64,000 nt of DNA from Dirofilaria immitis (Eukaryota > Nematoda > Chromadorea > Rhabditida > Onchocercidae). The first letter of the stretch is position 1; the number at the start of each line of letters is the position of its first letter. The position numbers and the translations under genes were made by a program. The notes beneath the pieces are model-generated. The model ran no database searches and was not told the origin of the DNA. It saw only the letters and a list, made by a program, of their open reading frames with translations. This document shows positions 1-14,848 of this stretch, piece after piece. Location: NCBI GenBank assembly GCA_024305405.1, contig JAKNDB010000076.1, forward strand, positions 423,501-487,500, in the 5' to 3' direction.

Positions 1-2224
1 GTTTTGGAATCTCTCGGAGAACGATTCAGGATTGCAACATTTACATGGCATGAAGATTTGGCATTCAATGTGATAGAATTAATACAACAATTTACAGGCT
101 TTATCGCTTTTAGTACTAAGTCTGATATAGGCTAATAACTGAAATGGGAATAGGCTTTTATTCAATCCTTCATGCAATATATTTACAGAAGACGAAAAAT
201 GAATCTAAGATGATAGTGCATAATTAAAAAATCCTTACTACCTCGAACTAATCTGATTCATTATTTCATTTTTCGCTCTCTAGCAACCTTTTCGAAAAAA
301 GAAAAAATTGATCATAATGAATTTTACATCTTTTAAACTATTCTAAAATTTTTGAATTCTATGATAAATTCCGGAATTTGGAATGAGTCATGCATTCTGA
401 AGAAAGACCGTAAAAACAGAGAAGTCTACTGCAAAGACATTTTTCCAGATATTTAGTCTAATTATCCTGTGAATACTTTAGAAAATGATTTCTCCCATTC
501 ATGTCTCTTGGTATGTTTTGCAATATACAAGTACTCTAATAGTTTACATTGGCGAAATTAGTAAAAAATAATAAGGAAATTCGAGAGAGGACAAATTAAC
601 TCTCGTTGAGGCACTTTTGTTCAGAAATTCAATTCCAAAATATCAGACAACTGTTTCTTGCTATTAAAAAAATTTTACTCTGCCATATTTCTTTGTTCCT
701 TCAATTTAATTATTCCTTTTCAAGTGAAAATTTAAGGAAAATTTCATGAATGAAAGAAATATTTAATCACAATTTGATTTTTAAATTTAAATTCAAGGAT
801 TTTAATATTAGTAATATTATCTTTAAAGCATATATTGGTCAAATGTCGGTTAAGACCTTCTCGTTCTCCTCATTTTCGATTTGAAACTTGATTTTTAAGA
901 TGAATTTTATGCAAAAAAGGAGCTTAATTTATTGATTCATTGATGAATTTAGTTTGCAATATAATAATTAAGAGGAATTTCATACACAATTGAAAAAATC
1001 GTAGAAGGATGCTATCAGATGGCTGACTCACAAATGTTAAATATGACAAGTTAAACAACAAATGATTCCCTAAGATGAGATTAAGTAATACTGTTTCATT
1101 TAAGTTTTTAATTTTCTCTTTAAATTTAAAATTTTCAGATTATCTTTTATAAATTTAATAATTTATTTTTACAATTTACAATTTTTTTTTATATTTTTAC
1201 AATCTTTTTTTAACTAATTTTAGGAAGGATAAGGAAAGTAGATAAGAACAATTTTTGCAACTTAACACTTCTTCTGTCAAATCTACTTCCAACAAGATGT
1301 ATTAAAAAAGAAGATTCTTGTCGCTCAACATCTTCAACTTGCTTGTCATCAGAAAAAAGGATAACGGAAATCATTTATTCCATTATTAGGAATGATTACA
1401 ATGACTGATAAGCGACCAAATTCTAGATAAATGAAAAATATTTACAACATATGCATGGAAATAAAGTAAATCCAAAGAAAAGAATAAAAAGAAACTTAAA
1501 GAAGTTGGCTTCTTTTCGAGCTCATAGTTCAATTTTTTTTAATTAGAATCCATCTATCTCTCTCTCTTCTCATAGTTGAGTTGACTGATAGAATGAATAT
1601 CACTGTTATTGAAATGTGTAGTGATTATATGACGAATGATTTCAGTTTTTCTTTACTAGTTCTATCATTATTATCATCATTATCATTTGTAAGAATACTA
1701 ACAGCAACAGTGACACCTCACCTTCGCCTACAATCATTGATGTCATTATTGTTATTATTCTTTTGGTCAATGCGAAGGATGGTTATGTTGATTTAGCATG
1801 AAGGAAAAATGAATTCATAAAATTATCATATTGCATCATGTCATTTACTTCATTTGAAATATTTTGTTGATTTTGAAATTTTGTTGAACATTCTGCAATA
1901 AATTACTTTGAAATAATGAAATATCAGTGACTTAACCAGCAGATATGTGAAATGATCAGCTGACTAAGGAGAGAAGGAAAAAGTTGAAAAAAATATATAT
2001 ATATATTATATATAATCAACAGAATGATATATTTAATGCAAAAGATGAAAGATACAAATTGATTGGCACGACACCACTTCCATATGACGAAAATTTCTGG
2101 CATAAACAATTGAAATATTCATATTGCTCTCATCTTCTTCCCATTTCTTCTTTAATTACCCGCCTGCCCTTGCAACTCCTAAATTTGTTAATTTTATTGG
2201 TTGCTAATAATGAATATTTTGCAG
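1..2224. other. Non-coding flank upstream of the first recognised lim-9 exon
   Basis: AT-rich sequence with many stops in all frames. Open frames such as 1581-1796 and 1984-2268 are short and low in complexity, and resemble no family I know. The first lim-9 exon I can support starts at 2225 in phase 0, so an earlier coding exon or a start codon may lie here or outside the window. I cannot locate it. Confidence 0.5.
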
Positions 2225-5200
2225 TACGTATCGTCAAAACGTTGCAACAATACGATGCGAAAAGATGACCTCTGCGAGGATGTTAATTTGGGAAGTCTTT
2301 GTCTAACGCTAAATTGCAAATGTAGCGGTTTCAAGCCGCATTCTTGGAGGTCAGTTGTTTATTTATGCAAGTTTTTCCTTTCCGAGTTGATTCATCGGGA
2401 ACAAGTTAGCTCATTTTCCAACTAACATATCGGCAGCGATATATTGGCTGCTGAGTTGCTGGCATGTTGGCTTCTCGAACCAGCAAGTGAATAAAATCAA
2501 AATTATTAGTTTTATATATTCTAACATATATAATCGTTAAATAATTCCCACTGGTTATTCTATCTAATTGTATTAATTAATTATTTAATCTTAGCTTTTT
2601 CTTTTTCTCGCCATGTCTTTTAGCAGTTTATTTCGGCGTTTACTTTATTGAATTGTCAAGCCATATCTTAAATTTCAATGAATTGATAATAGATATATTT
2701 GATTAATTTCGGAAGCATTATAAAATTCACTTAACTTTTTGTAATTAAACTTGTTTATTGATTATCAACGAAATCTTCTTGCATTTATCAAAATCATTGT
2801 TTTATTATGAAGTCTTTAATTTTGCTTCTATGTTAGAATTTTTATAAATAAAATATTATGATGCAATATGTTTTAGAATGATGAAGCAAATTAGCATTAA
2901 ATTTGAAATTTAGATTTTAAAGCATAAGGTAGTAGAAGAAAAATCTTAGCTTCAAATGAAAATTGAGAAAGATGTTGTCCAAATGATTGGTTAGTAAGCT
3001 TGGCCTAAGTCAAGAAGAAGGACGTAACTGTGCAAAATCAATGCCTTCGCTAGTAGTTTAAGGCTAGATCAAGACAATTAAAATTCCTAGAAAGCTAAGT
3101 TTAGTGTCTTTTCCGTTTTCTTTTCTTAATTACTGAGATATATTTGAAAAAAAAGAAAAAACAACGATAAGGTGAAAAGATGAGTTTATTTAATATAAAC
3201 AGATAAACTTTTGGAACTTTTCCATTATTGGTTTTTACTTCTTCTTTTACCTCATCGATAGACTATATTAATTCCTACGATTCTTATTGCTTTGCAAATT
3301 TTATGAAACTTTTAATCATGCTTGCTATGATTTCTTATGATTGCGGACATTTTCCGTAATTACAGCCTAGATAGAATTTTATGATTATAAACTTAATATC
3401 TTATTATAAAGATGCTTAACGAGATGGTTTGTTATTTCAAATAATTTAAAATTTATTGAAAAATAATATGCTTTGTTAAAATGAAAGAAGTTGAGTTATT
3501 ATTTTCATATATCTTTGTTAGTTTTATACAAATTATCCGTATTGAAATTATATACGGTGGTTTATAATTTATTTGTTTACAGCATTTAAAATGTAATTAT
3601 GTTGCTTCATCTTGCTAATATAACAACGATATTCAATAGTTTACGCTTGAATTGTCTGGTATTCAATAATTTCGAAAGAAATTTATGCATAAACATTTCC
3701 TAAACATTGATTCTTTAAAGCTCTTTCTATTCAAAAAAGTAATTCAAATCAGATATTCAATTTTCCTCGTCCTATTTTAAACAGTTTTCTAGAAATTTAC
3801 ATTTTTAAAATTATTTGCATATTGATACAGGTTATTATTTTTTCTTTTATTATTGAGATAAAAAAATATTTCAGACCAAAAATTGACATACTTCTGTTTA
3901 TTACTTTTCTTCTTATAATATGTTTTTCAATAGTGCCGTGATTTGTCAAATGAACGGAATATTAGTTTGACTCTTAAAAAATTTCGTTTTATCCAATCAA
4001 TAGTCACGTTGCGGGAATTTAGATCATTTGACAATTAGATAGACCGTTAGCGTGTTTCGCTTTCATTAAATATCCTGATTATCACTCATAAATCTGCTAT
4101 CGATTACTGTCATTACTAAATTTATAGATAGAATTTTTTATTTGGAAAAAGAGTAAACATTCCAGAATTAAACTTTAAAAACGCATCAAAATTTCCAAAT
4201 TCGTTAATATTTTTTTATTTTTGTATTTTTTCTATTCAAATAAATTTTATGGTTTCAAGATTTGGATATTTATAGTATTAATTTAAAAGTTATTTTTGTT
4301 ATATTAAATATAAATATTAAAGGAAACGTCTTATTATCATCCATCAAATTATTTTTCAAGCATTTATGAAATTTTATGATAGAAAAAATCGATTAAAAGG
4401 TAGAATAATGAAACAAAAATGAAAAGTAAACTTTCAATATTGGTATTAATGTAAACTTTTGAATTAAATTATAACTTAAATATAAAAAATCTCTAAGCCT
4501 TAAATGATTCTTCTTTGTTTTAAAGTATTATACTCAATTTTTTTAGTTCAATATTTTGAATTGATTCAGTCTCCAAGGTAATTGCTGATTTTAGGAAAGG
4601 AGTGCGAAAGTCCAAGAGAAATTAGACCGATAAGAAAGAAGAGCTTGGAAATTAGTATACTTTTTGCCAGCGCAATACTGCAATTGATTTAACGCTTTAT
4701 TGCACATATAATATTATGCGGTTTTCTTTCCTCCAGACTTAGACTCCTTCCCTTCATTGTCCTCGAGACTTCAATCTTAGTTGATACATCCATCATAGAT
4801 ATGCATATTGATATTCGAGTATATATAATATTCGTGTATGCACAGTTGAAATTTTGGCTGCATTTAGAAAACTTGGGGCAAATTTTGGAAATCTCGAAGA
4901 AAAATGAATATTACTTTTTCATAAGAATTAGTCTATTCAATAGTATTCTCAGTGGAAGATAAATTTTAACGTACATTCCTCTTCCTTTTTCTGCCTTAGA
5001 TTTATGATATTCAGAATTTATTTGGCCTGTTTCTTCTCAATTCATTATGAACAGACTCTAATCATTATCACTGCTACTACAGATATTATTAATTCGTTGC
5101 TAATATCATTATTGATTTTTGAACTGCCCCAGTACTTTATAAATTTTAAACTAAGGATTTCAATTATTCTTTTCTGATTCTGATATTCTGATTTTTTGTC

Positions 5201-8200
5201 ACGAAAATAAGCTTTTAATTAATTTTTAAGGAATTGACAGTTACAAATGTAATTCCTCAGGTCTTAATCTTTTCAATTAAAGCATTCCTTGTATAACTCA
5301 TAATATGAACTTTGAATCTAAGCATTGTTTTGACCTATTATTTATACCTTTACCTTCTGGTACTAAACGAATGTCAATTTCGATTTTCCTTGAACAGTCA
5401 TAACAACAACGATAACATCTGGTTGATCTTTTCTCAATTTTTATTGTTATTATAAACGACAGCACTTGAAACATCACTTATACATTGCAATATTTTTCCC
5501 TTGTCTAACGCCATGAAACATTAAGACATGAAGATCGCTTCAGCTTTGGCTGCTATCACATCACAATTCAGCTGTTCTTGAACTCTTACTTATGATCCTT
5601 CTTGCATTATAATCTAATTGTCGTCAGACGACGTTCATACTTCATCCTCGAGAATTTATTCTCCTTCGCTTGTTATTCATTTATAATCAGTGGTGCTATT
5701 CGCGAGCTTATCATCGATGTTTTCCGATATTGCTATGTATGTTTAAATTTGTAGTTTTTTTATCAATATTATCTTTAGGAAATCTTCCATTACTCTCTCA
5801 TTTTTTAAAGTTTCTGAAATAAGTGATGTTTGCTGAAATTGTCTTAACATTTTTCAAGCATCAATATTTATCATTAAAGCTGTAATAAATGAGGTAGTGG
5901 TATTGAAACTTATTTAAACCCGTCAGCTTCCTTCCAAATTTAATTCTTTTCCTGATGTTATTAATTTGTGCGAATTTAATTAGCAAAGTCGAATCAATTG
6001 AAACTTTCTTGAAAAAAGTCATACAACAGTGCTAAACGACAATGATGGAAAACAATGCATTTTAATAGCCATTAGTTGACATAATTTCATTATTCATGGA
6101 CAATTGTAGGGTCATAGGTTACAGGATAAATTCTAAACACTGGACTGTATCATCCACAAATACAGGGATTATTTGTATAATTAATTGATTTCAATCTATA
6201 TTAATGATATACCATATAAAAATTGATTCGAAGTTTAATGATAGTAAGCTTGTTCCACAATTACATTCATTTTGACTTCTTGCTGAAGCAAATTTGGAAA
6301 AAAAAAAAATTGTCATGTTTTTAAGAGCGCCACATATCTCTTACATCTCATCTTCCAATTTAATAAATTCGACAGTTTTGAATAAATTTAAGAATTTTCC
6401 AACTTGGGGCTTCAAATAACAACTTTCATCTATCTAGTTTAATTCTAAATTTGATTTTTTTTCGAAATGTATCTAAAGATATTTTTTTATGGAAAACTTT
6501 AATAGACGATATAATATTCTAATTTGTGCTCTAAGATTTTTTGATTAAAGCTCGATTTAAGCGAGTTAAAAATATTCTCATCGTTCGTTTAGCAACTTCT
6601 CCATTTGATAATTATTTCTGATTAGTGCTGACTTATTGATTAATTTATCTGCTTGCTGGAAATTGCAAAGTTTGAACGCTTGCTTTATATAATTTTTGGG
6701 GATTGACTTTATGCAAGTCTTTTATTGAATTTTGAAATCATTGAATTTAAACACTTGACCTGGAAATTTACATTAATTTGTATATAACTTAAATTCTTTC
6801 ATAATTATTCCAAGTCTTCTGGAGCTATAAACCGAAGCTTATGCCAATAATTATATACTAGTTAACGTATAGAATTCAAGTTCAAATATGTTTTCGTTTT
6901 CCAAGATTGAATTAGCTCACATATTGCTTAACATTTGTTTTTCAATTTTCGATTTCAAGCTTCATGATTTATTTCTGATTTCAATTGTTTTGGAAATTAA
7001 CAATCAAGTAGGCATAACTTCTATATGATAAAACTTCTATCATATTGTCTAATCTCTTAAACATTTCTAATTTATACATTTAGTAAACGTTACTTATTGG
7101 CTTTTAATCGAACTCAAAACTGATATATTTTTAACAAAATATTTTAGATTATCTTCCGATTATATCGTATGTTTTAAATTTAGTATTAATAAGTAGACGG
7201 ATAGCTATTCAGATTTAGCACATTCCAAAGTTAATAATTGCATAAAACATACATCTTATTTTTGCTATGATAGTATAGCAGACATAATAAATTGTTTTTT
7301 TTGCTTATTTATAAGCAAATTGTTTTATAGCCATAATAGTTCATTATATTTCTCCGAAATTATCAAAATCGCTTTCATTTTCAATGAGCAGATGAGTTTA
7401 TATTAATAGATAAATTAAAGTTATAGAAAATGGCTTAGATATAAAATTCAGTAGAAAATTAAAAATGGGAATTTATACTTAAACTCTACCAACTTCAAAT
7501 TAAACGATAATAACTTTAGTATGGAAACGAATCAGATAAAAGAGAAAAATGCTATAACTATCCATGATGAGAAAATGAATTTTGGTGAAATTTTGGGTTT
7601 ACTTTGCAAAAATTATAATGAATTAATTAATCAATGACATAGAAATTTATATCAGTGTTAATTTTTTTTTTTTAATTTAATTGCATAACTTTATGATTCG
7701 GATAAGAGAAAGCAGCTACAACATTTTTTAGAATTCAAAATTTCGATTATTTTCCTTTTGGAATTTAAAGAAAGAATAAAATCTATTTTCACTATTGAAA
7801 TTTTTTAGAATTGACTGGACTTGCTTGTTGCCGAAAATAAATAATTGAAGAAAGTTAAAATTTTTATTGTTTGGAAATAGCAATATATTAAAGAATGAAA
7901 TTTTAAATTTTTAAACGAAATGATTTTTAAATTATCCTTTGCAAACGTTAAAAGAATTTTTATAAACTGCAGTGTTTCAATTTCTTGACTATTTCTATTT
8001 TTTGCACAGTTTTTTTGTCTTAAAACTTAATTGTCAAATGACACTACTTTCTTTTATAATATCACGATTTCTCAATGATACAGTATATCTGCTTCACTCG
8101 TATTTTTTAGCAGATTTGAAAGCATGGAACAACTTATTTTAACGTATTATCATTCTTAAACTTAATAAAATAAGCAAACAGAAGTAATACAAACATATTT

Positions 8201-11200
8201 TCCAGGAAAGTTTGCGTTCATTGCAAGTGTAATCGTACTGATCACGAGATAGCTTCAAGTAATCGAAACCTCACTGTCCGTGAACGTATCGGAATCTCGC
8301 CGCTCTGTATGATACTTTTTTTCTCTCGTATTAATTTCGAGTAAGGCATATTCCAATGTTTACATTATTCGATATCTTTCTTTTGTCGATAGGTTGAAAC
8401 AATCATAAATTATTAGATTGAAGAGTTCAGTACTTAATTGCCATATGTGATTGAGCTATATACACAAATATTTCAATAATCATTCATTATTAATCTATCT
8501 CAATTTAGTTTAAAATATATCTATTTTACCCTTATTTTAGGGGCTATTCAATTTTACTTCCTATAAATGTCGTTCTGATTATTTGATTCTAATTTAATCC
8601 TTATCATATCATCCTAAATATTATTAACAATTCATTCTATCATTATGATTGTTATGATATATGGAAACGCAGAAAGATATGAAATTGTTTTTTTATTCCA
8701 GTTTTCTTCAAATACTCTATCTATAGCAGAGTAAAACAATAGTAACTCGATATCTATTTCTTACTTGGCAATATACTTTCGTCACTAGTGATTTCAGTAG
8801 AGATGTCATCAACCGCAGTATCACAAAATACTCGCCGTGCTGATGTGCCCGGTTCTATAAGTCATGGCTATTCATGGGTACCACCAGGACTTACCCGTCT
8901 TAAGGTTATATTGAAATTTCATTTTATTACTGAAAATGTTATAGAGTTTATAAAAGTCAGGAAGATTAAGTAGGAAATTTTTTCGTGCCAATAAAGCAGC
9001 ATTCATGATCTGTATATTTTTTAAGGTAGAAGAATATATGGCACAATTACCAAATCATGTGGTTCCACGGATAAATAGTAATGGTGAAAAGTTTCGCGAG
9101 AAACAGCTAATGTTGCAGGTTAATTATATTTGTTTTTATTCGATTCCGAGAATCCTTATCTTCATTTAATCATATAAATAAGATATATATTTTCCAGTTA
9201 TGTCCAACTACCTGTCATCTAAAGTGGATAAGTTTATTCAATTACATAAGTAACTCATTATTTCAGCTACCACAACAGGATCTATCATTGGCATATTGTA
9301 AACATCTTTCAAATAACGTTGAAAGGAAACATTACGAAGAATTTATCAATGCACGGAATGAAATCGCCTTGGATATTGGCTTTGTTTGTCCCATCATTCC
9401 AAAACAAATGGTCGTTTATCTTACTGTTTAATTCATTAATATGTAGAAATGCGAATATGTAAAAAATATTTTATATTCTAAATAATATCAAATAATTAAA
9501 CATCTTTCCAATATTTCTTTGATGTCTTATTTGCTCAGTAACATCTCAAATTGTAATCATAAGCAACAGCTTTTCATTTTGAAAGAATTTAAAGAGATAG
9601 ATTGAAATAGTACCAATCACTTTGTTGATATGCTTAAAAATTGTTTAAATATTTGCGATTATAGTTAAAACTTCAAAAGTTTTATACAATCTTCATTTCT
9701 ATAAGGAATGATAGAAAGAGAGATACCCTAATGAACTTTCCCGTTTTACTACACATCGGTCAAATATGCGCTCCTGCCCGTACTTGAGAAAACGAACTAG
9801 TTTTCATGAATCCTACTACAATCGATTATAAAATTTCAATCTCAGCTTCCTTACTTTGTCGAGTTTATTGTCTTTGAATGCAAAGATAAGCAAATTGCTA
9901 AGATTCTGAAATTCATCAATTAAGCCTATGTCGTGAATTAGATATATTTTTTCCTTTTTTTTTAATAAAATTTGCAGGAAAATCAGTAAAACTTTTAAAC
10001 TTAAAATAATGCGGAATGCAGGAATGTAAGAAATGCCGTGGAGTATTGGAAAGGAATGAAATGGCTATAATAGCGCCAAAACTGGGTGAAAGTAACGGTT
10101 GGCATCCGGCTTGTTTCACGTGTGCTACTTGTGAGCAGGTATTGAATCTTTCGTATTCGAACATTTAAATCAATTAATCGTTCTATTAAATGCATAATTA
10201 TGTATATTGTTATTGTATGAATTTATGCTTTTACCTATAATTACAGCTTCTGATCGATTTAACGTATTGCGTTAAGGACGGTACTATCTATTGCGAAAGA
10301 CATTATGCTGAACTTCATAAACCAAGATGTAATGCCTGTGATGAGGTATCTTTTCTTTATTGATCAATTTTAAGCTTTCGATATTCCATTAATTTGCTTT
10401 CAACATGAAATCTTTCCTATATGAAAGTTCGGATTTTTAAATCAATTAATCACTCTATTCTATCCATAATTATATCTATCATTAAAAAATAAGAAAAAAG
10501 TCTTATAATTGAATATATAATTATTTGAGTTTATATAAGCTTTTGGATGATATAACTATTCGAGAGCGAGAGTCTTGGGATTTTGAAGTATAGGAAAAAA
10601 AGATGAGATACAACATTTCTTTTAAATAGATAATTACAATAAATAATAAAATATATCCGAAAATTATGATAATCATAATTGCTGAAAATGACTGTCTTTG
10701 TTTGATATACTATAGAAATTTAAAATTTCCAGATGGCTAAATTTTCCAGAGCTAATCATTGCTTACGTATTTTTATTTCTAACAATTTTTTCAAATTTTC
10801 TAATCTTTTATTCAGTGAATATAAGAGTCTGATAATGTGAAATAAATGATAAGGTGATATGATGTTGTGATATGAGAGAAAATAGTGCTTCGTCAGTATA
10901 TGAGAAGGCGTCATTGTCATTGTCTTAATTCTAAACTTAGCGCCTTATTCTTGTAAGACGCTAAATTACCAACATTTTTAATATAGACTATTCATTTTCG
11001 AGATTGTTTTTGTGTATTTCTTTTTCAGCATATGGACTTTAAGGAGCATGTGGATAGTTAGCGAGTATTTAGAGCATATGAATGTTGCTTAATTAATTAA
11101 CTTCAATAAGTTTTCATATAATTTCTTATTTTGTGATCAAGTTCTTTTTTGATTGATTTTGTTAGAAGCTTGACTAACATTCGAAATTTTACGTAATATC

Positions 11201-13887
11201 GATTTTGATTTGGGTCGCATTTATTATTTATTTTAAAAGAACATTACTATTTTCGTCTTGCCCCTTTCTAATGAAATAGTAAGAAAGATTCATTGATATA
11301 TAGAGAAAGAGAATATTCTTTCTTATTGCTTTAGTTGCTGCATATAATTTGCCAAAGTGGCCAAGCAGACAGTAAAATTTAACTTCAGTTGCTGTCCAAA
11401 TAATTACTGGCTTCAAGGAGGAAGAGAACAATTGAGGGAGGATTGCTTGACTGAGTGATATGATTGTCCCCAGTATTGGATTATTACTTTTATTTACATC
11501 TATGTGCGTTGATATGCTGTTATAACCATCCCTCCGGATAAATGCTGGATATAGTGGTACATTTGCTTGAAACTATTGTTGAAATCAAACTCTGTCCTCT
11601 CCTTACATCTCTATATTTCTCGTCCTTGGCTTTGGTTGATTCTCTTCTCCCTTCAAGGTTTACCATGATGGAATGCCTATGTCATAATTGTCTGGTATTC
11701 TGGGCCATCAAGCACTTTTGTTTTTCTTTTTGATTTATCTTTTATAGCAGTATCCCGAAACTGGATTGGGCCAGCGTTATTGCTTGACAGATTTAGCTAG
11801 GCCTCAATTTTTGTTTTCAGACCTCTTTCTCAGCTTCACTTTAGCTTCTTCTTGTTGTTAACCACTTATATTATTATCTCATGTTATTTCATCATTTCTT
11901 ATTCTAATGTTTTTAATCTTTAATGTTCTGAGACAAAAGTCGAGGATTGGACCATTTTGCTCCATCTGATTCAAATGAATAACAACTGTATGAATTTTCA
12001 ACATTCCGTAAAAATATTTGCAGTTTTCATTAAATTTCTTCGAGCGCAAAATTTACTGATGTTGTCAATTGCTTTTTCATTTAAGATGTCTTTCGAACGA
12101 CACTCAAATTATATGTCTCGTAATGGAAGAAGATATTTTCTCAGCTTATTTTAACGATTTCGCCTAATTTTTTCTTTTCTCATAACTTCATTGTTTCATA
12201 AAAATAAAAAGCGACTAATTCTTAACAATACATTATTCCCGTCTTTGAATTGCTCGGGAATTGCATTGGAATACTTATTCAATTTCTTGAATAGAAAATT
12301 ATCCTGATATCAATCTTTAATATCCATTTTAAAAATTAGCTAATTTTTTCTGTATTCTACTCAACAGTTGAAAATTAGCATCATGTTTTCAACTATTAAT
12401 AGTATAAGATAAATCATTGTGAAAGAAGAACATAGTCTTCCATACAGATTTGGCCAGATTAATCTTGTAATAAATTACTCATATCTTAGCTTTACTTCTC
12501 TTTTAATCTCTTTAAATGAATCCAGCATCTTTATTCGAGATCCCTATTATCTAAATTAATTCATTATTTGATCTATTCAATGAGTCAAGAATAAGTTTAA
12601 TGTAATTATGATTCAATAAAAAAATGTGCTTGGGTTTTGCTAGAATGTAAGATGCTGAAAGGGATGTTACAAAACATTTACTCTTGATTTGTTAAATATG
12701 AGATAAGAAAAGGAAAATATTGTCGATTATCTATTGCACTGTGATATTTATCTGTATGAGAATTTTCTGATAAATTTTCGTTCTGTTTAAATTTCGAAAT
12801 AACAACAGTTTCGATTTTAACACTGGACTAAATTATTTGTGGTTAACTTAGCGCTTTTAACATAGTTAAAAATTACAGATATGCATTATTTCATTGCTTA
12901 GTAAAATAAAATGATAATTGTGGATAGCTTGAATGATTCATCGAATTAATTTACTAATTTGTATTTATCTATCCTGTTGAGTTAAAAATGAAATAGATCT
13001 CTATTTTAAAACTTTCTTACTAGAGATGTAGCTTCAATCGATGCAATATTGTTTGATCAGTATTTGTGAAAAGGTTCGATTTAGTTAATTTGCAAGATAA
13101 TTTCTTCTCGTCAGGATGATCTTTTATTACTCTCTTTTTAACTTAAAATATCTGAAATCATTTCCATAAGGAAATTTCTAAAATGAATCAACAGTAGAAG
13201 CGAATGGTACCCTTGATGTAAAGTCACTTCTTGTTCTTGTTCTTGGTTCATAAATAATAATCGAGAGTTTGAAATATATTATTAGGAGCGAAGAAATGGA
13301 AGGAATCTGATGAAATTGAGATTCTTGCAAAGATGTTTAAGTATTTAATTGTGTTAAATGTTTGAGATATCAACAATATAAGTTTGGGATTCACTGAGAA
13401 TTTTGCATTTCTATGCCTTTGTTTGCATTTGAAAAGAATGATTGATAATTAGTCTAAGAACTTGTTAGAAATTTCAAGAAGTTGAAAGATTTAAGATACT
13501 ACGAGAATTAAATATTAACATATTGGCAGTTCGCATAACATATTAATAATTTGAAATTTACTTGCATAAAAATGGTAATTGTTCAGAGTTATTCAAATTA
13601 ATTGAAACCAATTTATATGCTTTTGCTCTTTTCTATGAGAATTCAGGCAGTTTCAAATGATCATAGATATAAAACGGAGAGTATATTTGAAGTGATAAAT
13701 GGAACAAAAGAAAATGACCGAATTTATCAAAGGTTATACTAAATTACATGATCGAATCTCGACTAATTGATTAGATCTTTTCTAATACTGATTGGTTCGA
13801 GAGAAAGCACATATTGATACGTATATTTGTATTTGTATTTGTATGTATATATGTATGTGTGTGTATGTCTATGTGTATATATATATA

Positions 13888-13952
<65 letters not shown>

Positions 13953-14706
13953 GTATGTATGTATATGTATGTACATATGTATATATGTATTTAGAAGTGC
14001 AGCGAAAGGATAGAAATGGACTGAAAGTATATTTAAAGATTGCCTACACAAAAATAAAAGCATATGAGCCAAGAAGCAGGATGAGGAGCTGAAAGAAGTA
14101 GGAAGTAGCGATATCCAATCTATCTAACTACCTATTCTCCCTTTTCAATCGTACTGTTTTCTATGTGGGATGTCGGGTAAGCAATTCATCTCTTCTTTTC
14201 ATCCTATCTATCATCTATCAGGCTGGCTAACTGTTAGCTTAAATCGAAGCATTTGCTCTATTGCCATTATGATCCTATCCTAATTTCATCTATCCTATTT
14301 ACCCGGGAAATTTTCTGATCGAGAAAAGAAAAATCGAAGAATGAAATTTTTTTACCATTTCTCATTTTTATCAATCTATTCTTTCTGTCTCATATCCGTT
14401 ATTCCGGAATGGTAAATGTATTGTTGATTTCGTGAAATATTGTTTTAGAATATTTGATCCAATTATTGAATATCATTCCGCTAGTACTTTTGCTTCGTTG
14501 CTCTTAGCAGTCACATTTTATCCAATCTTTTTCGAAGATTGGATAAAACTAATAGAATGAGGGATGAAGAATGATATAAATTGATAATTAACTTCTATTA
14601 CCATACAGCTAAGGTGATTAAGTTGATCATATCATAGTGATATGCCAAGACATTGTAATGATAAAAGATGCTGTTCCACTACTTTTAGAAGAATGGATGA
14701 ATAGAC

Positions 14707-14790
<84 letters not shown>

Positions 14791-14803
14791 TAGATAGATA
14801 GAT

Positions 14804-14848
<45 letters not shown>

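Noticed and set aside
13792..14092. Overlapping 60-90 aa open frames on both strands
   Set aside because: They are translations of the TATG microsatellite, made only of Cys/Val/Met/Tyr or His/Ile/Thr repeats.
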